From: Tianweitania populi
Lineage (GTDB): Bacteria; Pseudomonadota; Alphaproteobacteria; Rhizobiales; Rhizobiaceae
Length of the DNA stretch: 64,000 bases
Direction of reading: 5' to 3'
Assembly (NCBI RefSeq): GCF_014652875.1
Contig: NZ_BMZQ01000001.1
Coordinates: 620,001-684,000 of the forward strand
The notes below the pieces were generated by a model. It saw only the letters and a program-made list of their open reading frames with translations. It ran no database searches and was not told the origin of the DNA. Of this stretch, positions 27,839 to 35,275 are shown piece after piece (the stretch's first letter is position 1; each line of letters opens with the position of its first letter). Position numbers and translations under genes: made by a program.

Positions 27839-28371
27839 TCTTGGTCATCGCCTTCGTAGTCCGTTGGGCTTTGGGTATAGCCCTCTAGATTTTCGCGAAG
27901 TAGGGTCTGTAGATCGCGCTTTGCGATGCCGCCGCGGAGGTGCCGCTTAGGCTTGTAGAGAGAAGGCTGAGCATACTGCCAGCCGATTTCATAGGTGACG
28001 GTCTGATCAGCTGGTAGTTCCGCGTAGTCGCTCGGCTTCAACAACACGAGTTCGACGGTGGACTTCTGATCAAGTACAAGCGTCGATCGTCCCTCCAGTA
28101 TCGATTTGATTATGCCCCTGGCTGAGTTGTCTACGGCAACCCTAAGCTGTCCAGGACCCGCACCGTTCTTCCATTCCAGAATGATCGGGCGGGGGCTGGG
28201 GTTTTCGATGAAGAGCAGTGCGTGGTAGTTCATCCCATTAGGTATCATTGGCCGTGCAGTGACGACCGCGAACGGGTAGTGTCGCATCGATCGGTCCCAG
28301 ACGACGAAGGCGCCAGTTAGCAAGCCAACAACGGCGCCTATGCCTTTGACTACCTCCCAGAATTCTTCCAT
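27835..28371 (-). CDS. Membrane-anchored protein of unknown function
   Basis: A 178-residue protein with one N-terminal membrane helix (GIGAVVGLLTGAFVVWD, about residues 10-26) and a soluble, beta-rich domain. That domain has segments such as NYHALLFIENPSPRPIILEW and STLVLDQKSTVELVLLKP, which look like an immunoglobulin-like sandwich. The C-terminus is charged. Its start overlaps the end of the upstream membrane/coiled-coil gene by 22 bases, so both products are probably made together. Bases here look less GC-rich than in the housekeeping genes. I do not recognise the family; the role may be host-related cargo, for example exclusion or defence, but nothing in the sequence proves this. Confidence 0.65.
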   Translation of the reverse strand: MEEFWEVVKGIGAVVGLLTGAFVVWDRSMRHYPFAVVTARPMIPNGMNYHALLFIENPSPRPIILEWKNGAGPGQLRVAVDNSARGIIKSILEGRSTLVLDQKSTVELVLLKPSDYAELPADQTVTYEIGWQYAQPSLYKPKRHLRGGIAKRDLQTLLRENLEGYTQSPTDYEGDDQD

Positions 28372-29219
28372 GGGTCGTCCTCTGCCTGTGCTGAAAGTTT
28401 TTCCGACACCCGGAACCAGCGTGACAGGTAGCGCTCTGAAGGGGGTAGCCCCATCGGATGAAGCGCCATTCGCTTCGGATCTGCAAGACTTGCTGACTCG
28501 TTAGACGCCGCTATAGCTATGCGGTCGATAGCACCTCTTAAATTATCCATCGCTTTGATGGTGTTCCGTATTGTTCGCCAACGAAGACGAACCATACGGG
28601 AGACGTCATAAGAATTGTCTAGGCTGTATTTTGTTGCCAGACGATAAATCTCGGACCGCACAGATGCCTTCACGCGCACGGCGGCCATAGAATCTCTATA
28701 CGGGCGCAGGTATGGTTCTCTGCGATGGTCGTCTATCCATTCGACGAAGCCATCGAGCAAGAACTGCAGATCAATTAATTCATGTGGATTCCCGAAAAAC
28801 GAGTCTGCGGGAAGACTCTCAATCTTCTCTACCTCTCTTTGTTGATCTAAGAGCTCGTTCCTCATTTCGCCTAAGGTATCGAATTCGTGTCTTAACTGAT
28901 CGCGTTGATTGGCGATTACAGCGGCTTGCCCTTGCTTGATTTGCTCACGGATTTGAAGAGCACCGAAACCGGCGAACAGCAAAGCGACCCCAGGAAACAA
29001 TGCAGAAAACCATTGTTGAGTGCAGACTGGAGCGTCTTGGAGTTCGCCGCAGAAGTAAGCGTTGCCATCGCTTAGGAGGCCAAACGCTACAATGACGGCC
29101 AAAGGAATAAGTAGCCAAGTGATCCAGAGGGGTTTTTGCGAGCGCAAGACGACATCCAAGAAAGAGGAGAGCAACATGCAACCGTGATCTTGCTCTCTTC
29201 TTCCTTGTGTGAAGCTCAC
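28350..29219 (-). CDS. Two-helix membrane protein with coiled coil, unknown function
   Basis: A 289-residue protein with two membrane helices (about residues 32-50, PLWITWLLIPLAVIVAFGLL, and 69-87, FSALFPGVALLFAGFGAL). A strongly predicted coiled coil follows (about 90-135: REQIKQGQAAVIANQRDQLR...), then a helical cytoplasmic domain. The GTG at 29219 overlaps the stop of the upstream small HTH gene (GTGA); an internal ATG at 29177 is the alternative. The pair with the downstream one-helix protein suggests a membrane complex. No known defence or holin motif is visible. AT content is raised compared with flanking genes, as in recently acquired cargo. Confidence 0.65.
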   Translation of the reverse strand: MSFTQGRREQDHGCMLLSSFLDVVLRSQKPLWITWLLIPLAVIVAFGLLSDGNAYFCGELQDAPVCTQQWFSALFPGVALLFAGFGALQIREQIKQGQAAVIANQRDQLRHEFDTLGEMRNELLDQQREVEKIESLPADSFFGNPHELIDLQFLLDGFVEWIDDHRREPYLRPYRDSMAAVRVKASVRSEIYRLATKYSLDNSYDVSRMVRLRWRTIRNTIKAMDNLRGAIDRIAIAASNESASLADPKRMALHPMGLPPSERYLSRWFRVSEKLSAQAEDDPWKNSGR

Positions 29220-29419
29220 GTCTGACTTGGCTTACCCATGATCCGCGTCAGATCGACGTGATTGAGGTAGTACCGGGTCGTCTTAGCGACGTTCCATCGA
29301 TCGTGTCCGACCTTCCCTTCTATCCAGTTCTCCTTCTGCAGCTTCTGCAGGGTGCGTGGGTGAATGCCGAGTACCTTTGCCATTTCCTCTGTCGAGGTCT
29401 CCCAGGCCAGCACGTCCAT
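29216..29419 (-). CDS. Small helix-turn-helix protein (excisionase/Nu1-like)
   Basis: A 67-residue protein with TEEMAKVLGIHPRTLQKLQKE as a helix-turn-helix followed by a wing (GKVGHDRWNVAKTTRYYLNH). The layout is that of excisionase-type or small terminase (Nu1)-type DNA-binding domains. It is coupled to the membrane-protein gene behind it by a GTGA overlap. About 113 bases upstream separate it from the previous gene of the operon, enough for an internal promoter. Confidence 0.65.
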   Translation of the reverse strand: MDVLAWETSTEEMAKVLGIHPRTLQKLQKENWIEGKVGHDRWNVAKTTRYYLNHVDLTRIMGKPSQT

Positions 29420-29532
29420 GTCTCATCGCCTTTCAAAACGAATCCGAATCCGAGAAATAAAAGCGCCAAAAACGCTCGAATACTGCAAGTCTGCCCCCGA
29501 CCCGCGGTAAGGGCGACCGGGGCAGAAGGACC

Positions 29533-29898
29533 CTACCGTGGGGGGGTGGCAGGCCGTGGATTGACCATCCGACGCGCGATGAGAGGGCAGAGTGCACGCG
29601 CGGCCTGACTGACCCGGTGAACGCGCTCTTTCCAGTAAGCTCGGCTGTTGCCTTCCCATCGCCTGCCGTCGATCACTTGAGACACCGTTCGTCCTTCAGC
29701 AAGCTCTGCGATGATCTCGTCTCGCAGCGCGTTGGGCAGATAGCTGGTGTCATTCCAGAGCTTGCTTAGCGCATGGTTTAGCATGAGCTGCTCGTCACCC
29801 ATCTTCACGGTGGTGATGATCAGGTCGCGGTCGGGTGTATCGCGGAACGTCTCCCACACCGTTCGGAAATGGCGCAGTCCTTCTGGTTCCTCCATCAT
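29533..29898 (-). CDS. Hypothetical protein of element operon
   Basis: A 121-residue soluble, mostly helical protein with no motif I recognise. It begins MMEEPEGLRHFRTVWETF and has a basic, proline-ended tail (RRMVNPRPATPPR). The start overlaps the DUF6074 stop by four bases (ATGA), which supports it as a real gene of the operon. Confidence 0.6.
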   Translation of the reverse strand: MMEEPEGLRHFRTVWETFRDTPDRDLIITTVKMGDEQLMLNHALSKLWNDTSYLPNALRDEIIAELAEGRTVSQVIDGRRWEGNSRAYWKERVHRVSQAARALCPLIARRMVNPRPATPPR

Positions 29899-30203
29899 GG
29901 GCGTGTCCTGTAGCGGTCGAGCAGCGAGAGGCGCGCCATCTCTGCGTTAACCGACGCTTCGAAGTCGAAGAGCTCCTTGGCGATGGTCTCCGGCCGGAAG
30001 CCAGCGCGATCTAACTGACTCGTCATATCGTCGATGACTCGCGACCAGTACGCGACCAGTGCCTTCTCCTTCCCCTGCCGCTGCCGCATCATCTCCGCTA
30101 CGCGACGGATCTTGCCTACGCGCTTTGATGCTGGGAACGGGATCATGGTGGCTGATGGTGGTGACCAGGCGAAGAGCGGTAGGTCGTTCTCGGCAGTGTT
30201 CAT
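29895..30203 (-). CDS. DUF6074 family protein
   Basis: A 102-residue protein with the pattern LPLFAWSPPSATMIPFPASKRVGKIRRVAEMMRQRQGK, which I recognise as DUF6074, a family seen in rhizobial phage-like islands. The remainder (AYWSRVIDDMTSQLDRAGF) is helical. Function is unknown; the family is basic and probably interacts with nucleic acid or protein. The ATG at 30203 has GGGAGGGG upstream. Three repeated palindromes (30234-30311) lie directly in front of it. Confidence 0.75.
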   Translation of the reverse strand: MNTAENDLPLFAWSPPSATMIPFPASKRVGKIRRVAEMMRQRQGKEKALVAYWSRVIDDMTSQLDRAGFRPETIAKELFDFEASVNAEMARLSLLDRYRTRP

Positions 30204-30233
30204 TTGAGCACCCCTCCCGAGATATAGAAGATA

Positions 30234-30311
30234 GGTGCAGAAGTGCACCCGGCCCTATTAGGTGCGGAAATGCACCCGGAAGAAAGTCGATTCTGGGTGC
30301 AGAATCGCACC
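30234..30311. repeat. Three GGTGCR-GAAN-YGCACC palindromes (operators or iterons)
   Basis: Three 16-bp inverted repeats at 30234-30249 (GGTGCAGAAGTGCACC), 30261-30276 (GGTGCGGAAATGCACC) and 30296-30311 (GGTGCAGAATCGCACC). Starts are 27 and 35 bp apart. The GAA spacer core and orientation are kept. They lie between a winged-helix gene and the DUF6074 gene, so they are either an operator array or replication iterons. Confidence 0.75.
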
Positions 30312-30329
30312 TGCAATTGAGCAAAAACG

Positions 30330-30854
30330 TCACTGGCGATTTGCATTTGCCTTCCTCCTTTCTTCGGCTACAGGAGCGTTCGCCACACGAGCTCTCTGAA
30401 GGCGCTGGCGAAGCGGTCGGCTTCGCTCTTCGAGCTCTTGCATTGCCGCCGCGATCCTCGCCTCTCCATGGGCTTGGCTGGTGATCCTTCGCCACTCGTG
30501 GGTCCCATCAAGGTTGCCGGTGACGTACGTTAGTCGGTAGGTGGCGGGAAATCGGTACTCTGCCTGCGCGGCTCGCCCGCGGTGGGTGCACTCGACAAAG
30601 CCCAAGGCTTCGACTCGAGCAATTGCCTTCGCAATTGATTGCCGTCTCGCGCCGCGCGCGGCGATGGCATCATAAGTGACGGCCAGCTTTCCGTTCTGCG
30701 TCGATGCGTGGGCTAGGTGCTCGTCTTCCATCGCTTCCAGCACGAGCTTGTCGTTTCCGGTAAGCATCCACCAGGCGAGAGAGTTTCGCATCTCTCGCAA
30801 GTGGGCGACGAACTGACCACCGATCTTCGTCTTCTTCTTGGGCAGCGCGCTCAC
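30330..30854 (-). CDS. Winged-helix protein, possible replication or control protein
   Basis: A 174-residue protein. The middle has a winged-helix-like segment (KLAVTYDAIAARGARRQSIAKAIARVEALGFVECTHRG), preceded by AWWMLTGNDKLVLEAMEDEH. This arrangement recalls phage replication-initiation and replisome-organiser proteins and RepA-type plasmid initiators. The C-terminal third is a long, very basic helix. The ATG overlaps the upstream stop (ATGA). The repeats at 30234-30311 lie just downstream and could be its target. Replication function is an inference; a transcriptional regulator is the alternative. Confidence 0.6.
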   Translation of the reverse strand: MSALPKKKTKIGGQFVAHLREMRNSLAWWMLTGNDKLVLEAMEDEHLAHASTQNGKLAVTYDAIAARGARRQSIAKAIARVEALGFVECTHRGRAAQAEYRFPATYRLTYVTGNLDGTHEWRRITSQAHGEARIAAAMQELEERSRPLRQRLQRARVANAPVAEERRKANANRQ

Positions 30855-31066
30855 ATCTCACCTGCCATGCGCTGCGCCATAGCCTTCGCTTCCATTACCT
30901 CGAGCGTGGTCAGCCCGAACATCTTCTCAAGCGCCATCACCAGCGGGAATGGGCGCTCTTCCGGCCGCGTTGCGACCAGGTAAAACGCGCATTCGTCAAC
31001 GGCTTTACAGTGCGCGTGTGAGAGACCAGTGCTGCCACCCACCGGCGGGGGTTCGAGGCCGCTCAA
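30851..31066 (-). CDS. Hypothetical small protein of element operon
   Basis: A 71-residue protein, MSGLEPPPVGGSTGLSHAHC at its start, with a helical second half (VMALEKMFGLTTLEVMEAKA). No family recognised. Four-base ATGA overlaps on both sides support it as a gene in the operon. Confidence 0.55.
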   Translation of the reverse strand: MSGLEPPPVGGSTGLSHAHCKAVDECAFYLVATRPEERPFPLVMALEKMFGLTTLEVMEAKAMAQRMAGEM

Positions 31067-31353
31067 GCGCTGCCCTCTGGGCTCTGGCCGGCCAGCGCAG
31101 TAGCCTGAACCAAGCTTGCCAGGTCGGTCACGCCGAACATGGTTCGGAGGGTTTCCGCTGCGGCCAATTGAGCGTTGAGCGCCGAAACGATCATGTCTGC
31201 CGCTTGCTCGAAATTGCAGTAGCAGATGACCCCGTCGCCATTGCCGCTGATGATCTGGCTTTCCGTCACGCTGTTGCTAGCGACATAGATTTGCGTCTCG
31301 GCAAATTCAGCGTCTGGGATGTTGATGACAATCTTCTTGAAGAGCGCGGTCAT
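31063..31353 (-). CDS. Hypothetical small protein of element operon
   Basis: A 96-residue protein with an alternating beta pattern in the first half (KKIVINIPDAEFAETQIYVA) and a helical C-terminal half (FEQAADMIVSALNAQLAAAE). No family recognised. It overlaps both neighbours by four bases. Confidence 0.55.
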   Translation of the reverse strand: MTALFKKIVINIPDAEFAETQIYVASNSVTESQIISGNGDGVICYCNFEQAADMIVSALNAQLAAAETLRTMFGVTDLASLVQATALAGQSPEGSA

Positions 31354-31598
31354 TTTGCGTTCTCCTCAATCGCCTTACGGGCGGCAGTGGAGCGCACCGG
31401 CTTTGACAGCCGCTCGCCTGCCCACGCGTCCAGATCGTCGGGAGTGTAGAGCGGGATGCGCCCCGCATACTGCATGGTCGGACCTCCGCCGACAGTAGCC
31501 ATTTTCGCGAGCGTTGCCTCGGCGACCGGGATCCCGTGTTTCTCCATCATGTAGCCCGGCACTTCCGAGCGACGAAGTCGTGGGGTCTGCTTCATCAT
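31350..31598 (-). CDS. Small DNA-binding-like protein, first gene of element operon
   Basis: An 82-residue protein: RRSEVPGYMMEKHGIPVAEATLAKMATVGGGPTMQ resembles a helix-turn-helix, followed by GRIPLYTPDDLDAWAGERL, the wing and C-terminal helix seen in excisionase-like proteins. It heads the minus-strand operon that runs to 27835, with ATGA-type overlaps at most junctions. Its promoter region contains the two RHH-type repeats and faces the Arc-like repressor gene, so this operon is likely to be the repressed lytic/early transcript. Confidence 0.6.
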   Translation of the reverse strand: MMKQTPRLRRSEVPGYMMEKHGIPVAEATLAKMATVGGGPTMQYAGRIPLYTPDDLDAWAGERLSKPVRSTAARKAIEENAK

Positions 31599-31624
31599 TA
31601 GGTAACCATCCTCATCAAACGTAG

Positions 31625-31704
31625 TCGCACAAATGCGATTATTGGATAAGGTGAGGAAATGGTGTTCAAGTCAAGATCATAATCGCACAAATGAGATCAT
31701 TGGA
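31625..31704. repeat. Two direct operator-like repeats in divergent promoter
   Basis: TCGCACAAATGCGATTATTG (from 31625) and TCGCACAAATGAGATCATTG (from 31683) are 22-bp repeats (both end TTGGA-like, 20 of 22 identical), 58 bp apart. The first holds a perfect TCGCA-N4-TGCGA palindrome. They lie between the operon start at 31598 and the Arc-like gene at 31719 and are probably its operators. Confidence 0.65.
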
Positions 31705-31718
31705 GACGGAATTGGCGA

Positions 31719-32051
31719 ATGGCGAAGCGGGCAAAGGTAAGTGAGTTCGACCAGTTTGTGGTCCGACTTCCAAACGGCATGCGCGATCAGCTCAAGGCGC
31801 GAGCATCTGAACGCGATCGGAGTATGAACTCAGAAATTGTCGATATGCTCGAGACATGTCTCCGAGCGCCCCCAAACGCGCAGGCACAAATGTCAGATGA
31901 GACGATCGCTGCGTTGCAAGCCGAGGTTGCGACCCTACGGCATCATCTAGAATTTGTGGTGCGGGAGTTTGCTGAACAGTCCGGCATAGCTCCTGAGCAG
32001 GTAAACCGAATTGTAACTACCGTGAGGTTGCTTGGAACGCGGGCAGAATAG
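31719..32051 (+). CDS. Arc-family ribbon-helix-helix repressor
   Basis: A 110-residue protein whose first 55 residues match the Arc fold: DQFVVRLPNGMRDQLKARAS (strand and helix A) and RDRSMNSEIVDMLETCL (helix B). A C-terminal coiled-coil-like helix (ALQAEVATLRHHLEFVVREF) probably mediates oligomerisation. It is divergent from the element's long operon and convergent with the integrase gene, four bases apart. Arc-type repressors hold phage genes silent by binding paired operators, and two such repeats lie upstream. Confidence 0.85.
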   Translation: MAKRAKVSEFDQFVVRLPNGMRDQLKARASERDRSMNSEIVDMLETCLRAPPNAQAQMSDETIAALQAEVATLRHHLEFVVREFAEQSGIAPEQVNRIVTTVRLLGTRAE

Positions 32052-32055
32052 AGGT

Positions 32056-33324
32056 TCACGCAGGCCTGAGCTCCACCACCTTCGCCTCTTTGCCCGTCAT
32101 CTGCCGGTAAACCTCGCCAGCCACCTTGTTGGCGGCTGCCACAAGCACGCTGTCGAGCCGGTGAACATACTTGCTGGTGATCGTGCCGCCGGCATGCCCG
32201 AGCATCGCGCCGATCGTGCTATCGGAATAATCCAGATCGGCCGCGACAGACGCGAAGCTGTGGCGCAGCGTGTGAGCGGTGACACCTTCCAGCTTCGCGC
32301 GTTTCATCACCCGCTCTATGCCCGCCTGTAGAGCGCCGAATGGCTTGCTGGGGTCTCTGGTGCCCGGCAGCACATGAACCGCGTCCTTGACCCTGGTGAG
32401 GCCGTCCAGCACGGTCACGGCGTCAGACGGCAGCGGACGGGTTGATGCACCGGTCTTGGTGTCTCCCAGGCGCAAGGCGTTACCGGCCGTATCCACCTCC
32501 GACCATCGCAATGATGCTATTTCGCCTCTGCGGCAGCCCGTGAGCGCCAGCAGCCATATCGCCGCTGTCACCTGCCACGGCTCATCGTCGGACGCGTCCA
32601 GCGCCTTTCCCAGGGCACGGAACTCGTCAGCGGTCAGGCGGCGATCACGGGAGCCGTCGGCGGGGCGGGCCACACCATGCACGGGGTTGGCCGGGATGAC
32701 ACCCTCGGACACCGCAAAGGTGAGGATGCCGCCGAGAAGACCAGCTGTGCGAGCTGCGGTGCCGGCGCCACCCTCGACGACGGACTTGCCCCGCAGGCGA
32801 TCAGTTTTCGCAACCTTGGCGGTCTTGCCTGATGACACGTCGCGAATGAACCGGGTGACGTCGGCGCGCGTCAGATCGATCACCAGCTTCTTGCCGAGCA
32901 GGGGCTTGATATGCCCTTCGATCCGGCCGCGGTCGATGTAGAGGGTGGTGGCCTTCTTCGGCTTGCGGCCCTTGCCGAGCACCAGGCCAGCCTCGGCAGC
33001 CTTGAGGTAGTCGTCGCACAGATCGGCCACGGTCAATGAACTGCGGCGCGTGCGGCGCTCTAGGAGAGGATCTTGCTTTTGCAGCACGATACCGCCCAGC
33101 GTCTGGATCGCGAGCTTGCGCGCCTCGTCTGCGGTGATTGCGCCATGCTTGCCGATCGTCATCCGCCGCCGGTTGCCGTCGGCCGTGCGGTAATCGACCA
33201 TGTAGGTCTTTGAGCCGCCGGGGTTGATCGAGACGCCAAACCCCTTTTGCTCTGAACACCAGACGGTGTATTGGCGGTCTTGTGGCTGGCTTTTGTCGAC
33301 GATGGACTTGGTGAGTTTCGGCAT
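32056..33324 (-). CDS. int: Tyrosine integrase
   Basis: A 422-residue site-specific recombinase. The N-terminal part (residues 1-90) is the DUF4102-type arm-binding domain (KGFGVSINPGGSKTYMVDYR). The core-binding SAM-like domain spans about 95-200, and the catalytic domain holds R265 (TGCRRGE), H351-x-x-R354 (HTLRHS), H377 (GHAG) and the nucleophile Y386 (KYVHR). All catalytic residues are present. It reads from the right end inward, 159 bases from attR, the usual position for a tRNA-targeting element. Confidence 0.95.
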   Translation of the reverse strand: MPKLTKSIVDKSQPQDRQYTVWCSEQKGFGVSINPGGSKTYMVDYRTADGNRRRMTIGKHGAITADEARKLAIQTLGGIVLQKQDPLLERRTRRSSLTVADLCDDYLKAAEAGLVLGKGRKPKKATTLYIDRGRIEGHIKPLLGKKLVIDLTRADVTRFIRDVSSGKTAKVAKTDRLRGKSVVEGGAGTAARTAGLLGGILTFAVSEGVIPANPVHGVARPADGSRDRRLTADEFRALGKALDASDDEPWQVTAAIWLLALTGCRRGEIASLRWSEVDTAGNALRLGDTKTGASTRPLPSDAVTVLDGLTRVKDAVHVLPGTRDPSKPFGALQAGIERVMKRAKLEGVTAHTLRHSFASVAADLDYSDSTIGAMLGHAGGTITSKYVHRLDSVLVAAANKVAGEVYRQMTGKEAKVVELRPA

Positions 33325-33335
33325 GCGGTGGGTTC

Positions 33336-33355
33336 CTACTCACCACATACTCACC
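33336..33355 (+). repeat. Right integrase arm-type site
   Basis: CTACTCACCACATACTCACC has two TACTCACC copies 11 bp apart and matches the left site (21822-21841) in 18 of 20 positions and in the same orientation. It lies between the integrase start and attR and may also serve in integrase autoregulation. Confidence 0.6.
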
Positions 33356-33483
33356 ACGAAATCGGAAACGTGAGAAGACGTCAGAAACCGCTGGGAATGA
33401 AGATAAACGGCTAACCCATTGGTCCGGCTGACTTTAGATAAGGGTGGAAACTTTGTGCGATTTCGCGAAAGCTCCATCGGCTC

Positions 33484-33532
33484 GCCCTCCGAAGGCAGAG
33501 GTCAGAGGTTCGAATCCTCTCGGGTGCGCCAA
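33484..33532 (+). repeat. Right attachment site (attR), displaced tRNA-Arg 3' half
   Basis: The 49-bp copy of the tRNA-Arg 3' half. It differs from attL at two positions that pair with each other in the T stem (AGAGG/CCTCT here, ACAGG/CCTGT in attL). No 5' tRNA half precedes it. Confidence 0.9.
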
Positions 33533-33660
33533 GCTTTATCAGCACAGACACAATTCTCCTGATGCCTGGACGCTCTATCCTGCTCGCCCGAGCGGGTTGG
33601 CAACGCTACCAGCAGAAGGAAATAGTCTATTCGCTCTTAGTATAGATTTGGCAGGCTCGC

Positions 33661-34275
33661 ATGGCGACGCGTTTGATCCTCAAGACCATCATGCGCGAGC
33701 AGATCGTGAAGAAGAGCCGCTTCGTGGCCACTGCGGGTTCGGTTGCCAATGAAGCCGAAGCGCGTGCGTTCATTGCGGCGCATTCAGACCCGTCCGCCAA
33801 CCACAACTGCTGGGCATGGCGCGTGGGTCAGGCCTATCGTTTCAATGATGACGGTGAATCGAGCGGCACGGCTGGAAAGCCGATTCTGCAAGCACTGGAT
33901 GGGCAGGCGATCGATCGCGTTGCGATCGTTGTTACGCGTTGGTTCGGCGGCATTCTTCTTGGAAGCGGCGGTCTGATGCGCGCTTACGGCGGGATAGCCG
34001 CCATCTGTTTGCGCGAAGCGGAAACGGTGCCGTTCGTCGAGACTGTATCTGGGACCTTCACCTGCATGTTCAGTGATGCGCCGCTTCTTCATGCGAGATT
34101 GAGCGCGCTCCCGCAGGTGCAAGCGCTGAACCAGGCCTTCGCAGAAGACGGTGCTCGGATGGCGATCTCGGTCGAGAAGGGCGCAGTCGGGCTCATCTCT
34201 GACCTTGTGTCTGATCTCACGAGTGGGCGCTCGCTTGTGGCCTGGCCGGATGGTGCCCCAGCGCTACGGACTTAG
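33661..34275 (+). CDS. yigZ: IMPACT/YigZ family protein
   Basis: A 204-residue member of the UPF0029 family. The N-terminal domain carries the signature SRFVATAGSV...NHNCWAWRVG, DDGESSGTAGKPIL and VVTRWFGGILLGSGGLMRAYG. A smaller C-terminal alpha/beta domain (from about 135) completes the usual YigZ length. Members bind nucleic acid or act in translation control; the exact bacterial role is unknown. It is the first chromosomal gene after attR and is convergent with the carbonic anhydrase gene. Confidence 0.92.
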   Translation: MATRLILKTIMREQIVKKSRFVATAGSVANEAEARAFIAAHSDPSANHNCWAWRVGQAYRFNDDGESSGTAGKPILQALDGQAIDRVAIVVTRWFGGILLGSGGLMRAYGGIAAICLREAETVPFVETVSGTFTCMFSDAPLLHARLSALPQVQALNQAFAEDGARMAISVEKGAVGLISDLVSDLTSGRSLVAWPDGAPALRT

Positions 34276-34325
34276 CTGAAGCCGGGCGTCTTGCGCGCCG
34301 CAGCAGCCATCCAGCCTTGGGAAGG

Positions 34326-34994
34326 CTATTCTGCTGCGTCTAGGCTGTTCAGGGCATTGCCTTCGGCCGCTGGCTTGAACTCGCCTGTTTCCGAGTCGCG
34401 GATCAGGAGGCGGCCGGTTGCGACGGCGAAATAGGCACCGTGGATCTGCAATTTGCCGCGCTCAACGAGGATGCGCACGCAAGGAAAGGTCATCAGGTTA
34501 CGCAGGCTGAGTTCAACCGCCGCGAGTTCAAGACGCCGTAGATAGTCCGGGTCGGAATGGTCGCGGGGCTCCAGGCTTTCGGCAGCCGGCTGGATCTGCG
34601 ACATCCAGCGGCCGATGAAGTCGCCCGGCGATAGCGGTTCCTGCTCGTCGGCGAAGGCGCGAATGCCGCCGCAGCTGGCATGGCCGAGGACGACGATATG
34701 CTTGACCCTCAGTGCCTGCACGCCGAACTCGAGCGCGGCACTGGTGCCATGCTGGAACTCGCGGTCCGGCTCATAAGGTGGCACGATATTGGCGACGTTG
34801 CGCACAACCAGCATTTCGCCGGGCGCGGCGTCGAAGATGACCTCTGGCGACACGCGCGAATCGATGCAACCGAACATCAGGATTTCCGGCTTCTGTCCGG
34901 CTTCAGCCAGCGACTGGTAGCGGGATTGCTCGCCGACGAAGCGCCCTTGCAAGAAGGAGTCGTAGCCGGCGCGTAAGCGGTCTGGAAACGTCAT
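34326..34994 (-). CDS. Beta-class carbonic anhydrase
   Basis: It interconverts CO2 and bicarbonate with a zinc ion. The 222-residue protein has the zinc ligands C43-x-D45-x-R47 (CIDSRV), H105 and C108 (HASCGG), all present; the D-R dyad of the active site is intact. I start at the ATG at 34994 (MTFPDRLRAGY) with GAAAGAAG upstream; eight more residues are possible. It stands alone on the minus strand. Length fits the compact bacterial beta class. Confidence 0.93.
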   Translation of the reverse strand: MTFPDRLRAGYDSFLQGRFVGEQSRYQSLAEAGQKPEILMFGCIDSRVSPEVIFDAAPGEMLVVRNVANIVPPYEPDREFQHGTSAALEFGVQALRVKHIVVLGHASCGGIRAFADEQEPLSPGDFIGRWMSQIQPAAESLEPRDHSDPDYLRRLELAAVELSLRNLMTFPCVRILVERGKLQIHGAYFAVATGRLLIRDSETGEFKPAAEGNALNSLDAAE

Positions 34995-35275
34995 CGCGCT
35001 GCTTCTTTCACCAAACACATGGAACAGATGTTGTGATCTAGCATGTTTCGCCGAGGCGGCAACCGGATGCTCGCTGGCAGCACATCGCGCTTGATGAGTG
35101 GGAACCGGGGAGGTGGTCGCGCATTAAGGCCTTGCAGGTGCAGCGCATGTCAATCGGACACGACGGTACTGGGGAACAGGGCGATTTTTCCGATTTCCCG
35201 TTCTGACATCAACGTATTGGTAGACGAGCCTCTAACCCGTCTGTGCTGCACCTGTTTTTCTTTCTTCTCGACGGT

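Noticed and set aside
34313-34327. AGCCTT-GGG-AAGGCT hairpin as a shared terminator of yigZ and the carbonic anhydrase gene
   Set aside because: The stem has only six pairs, overlaps the anhydrase stop codon and is not followed by a T-run on either strand.
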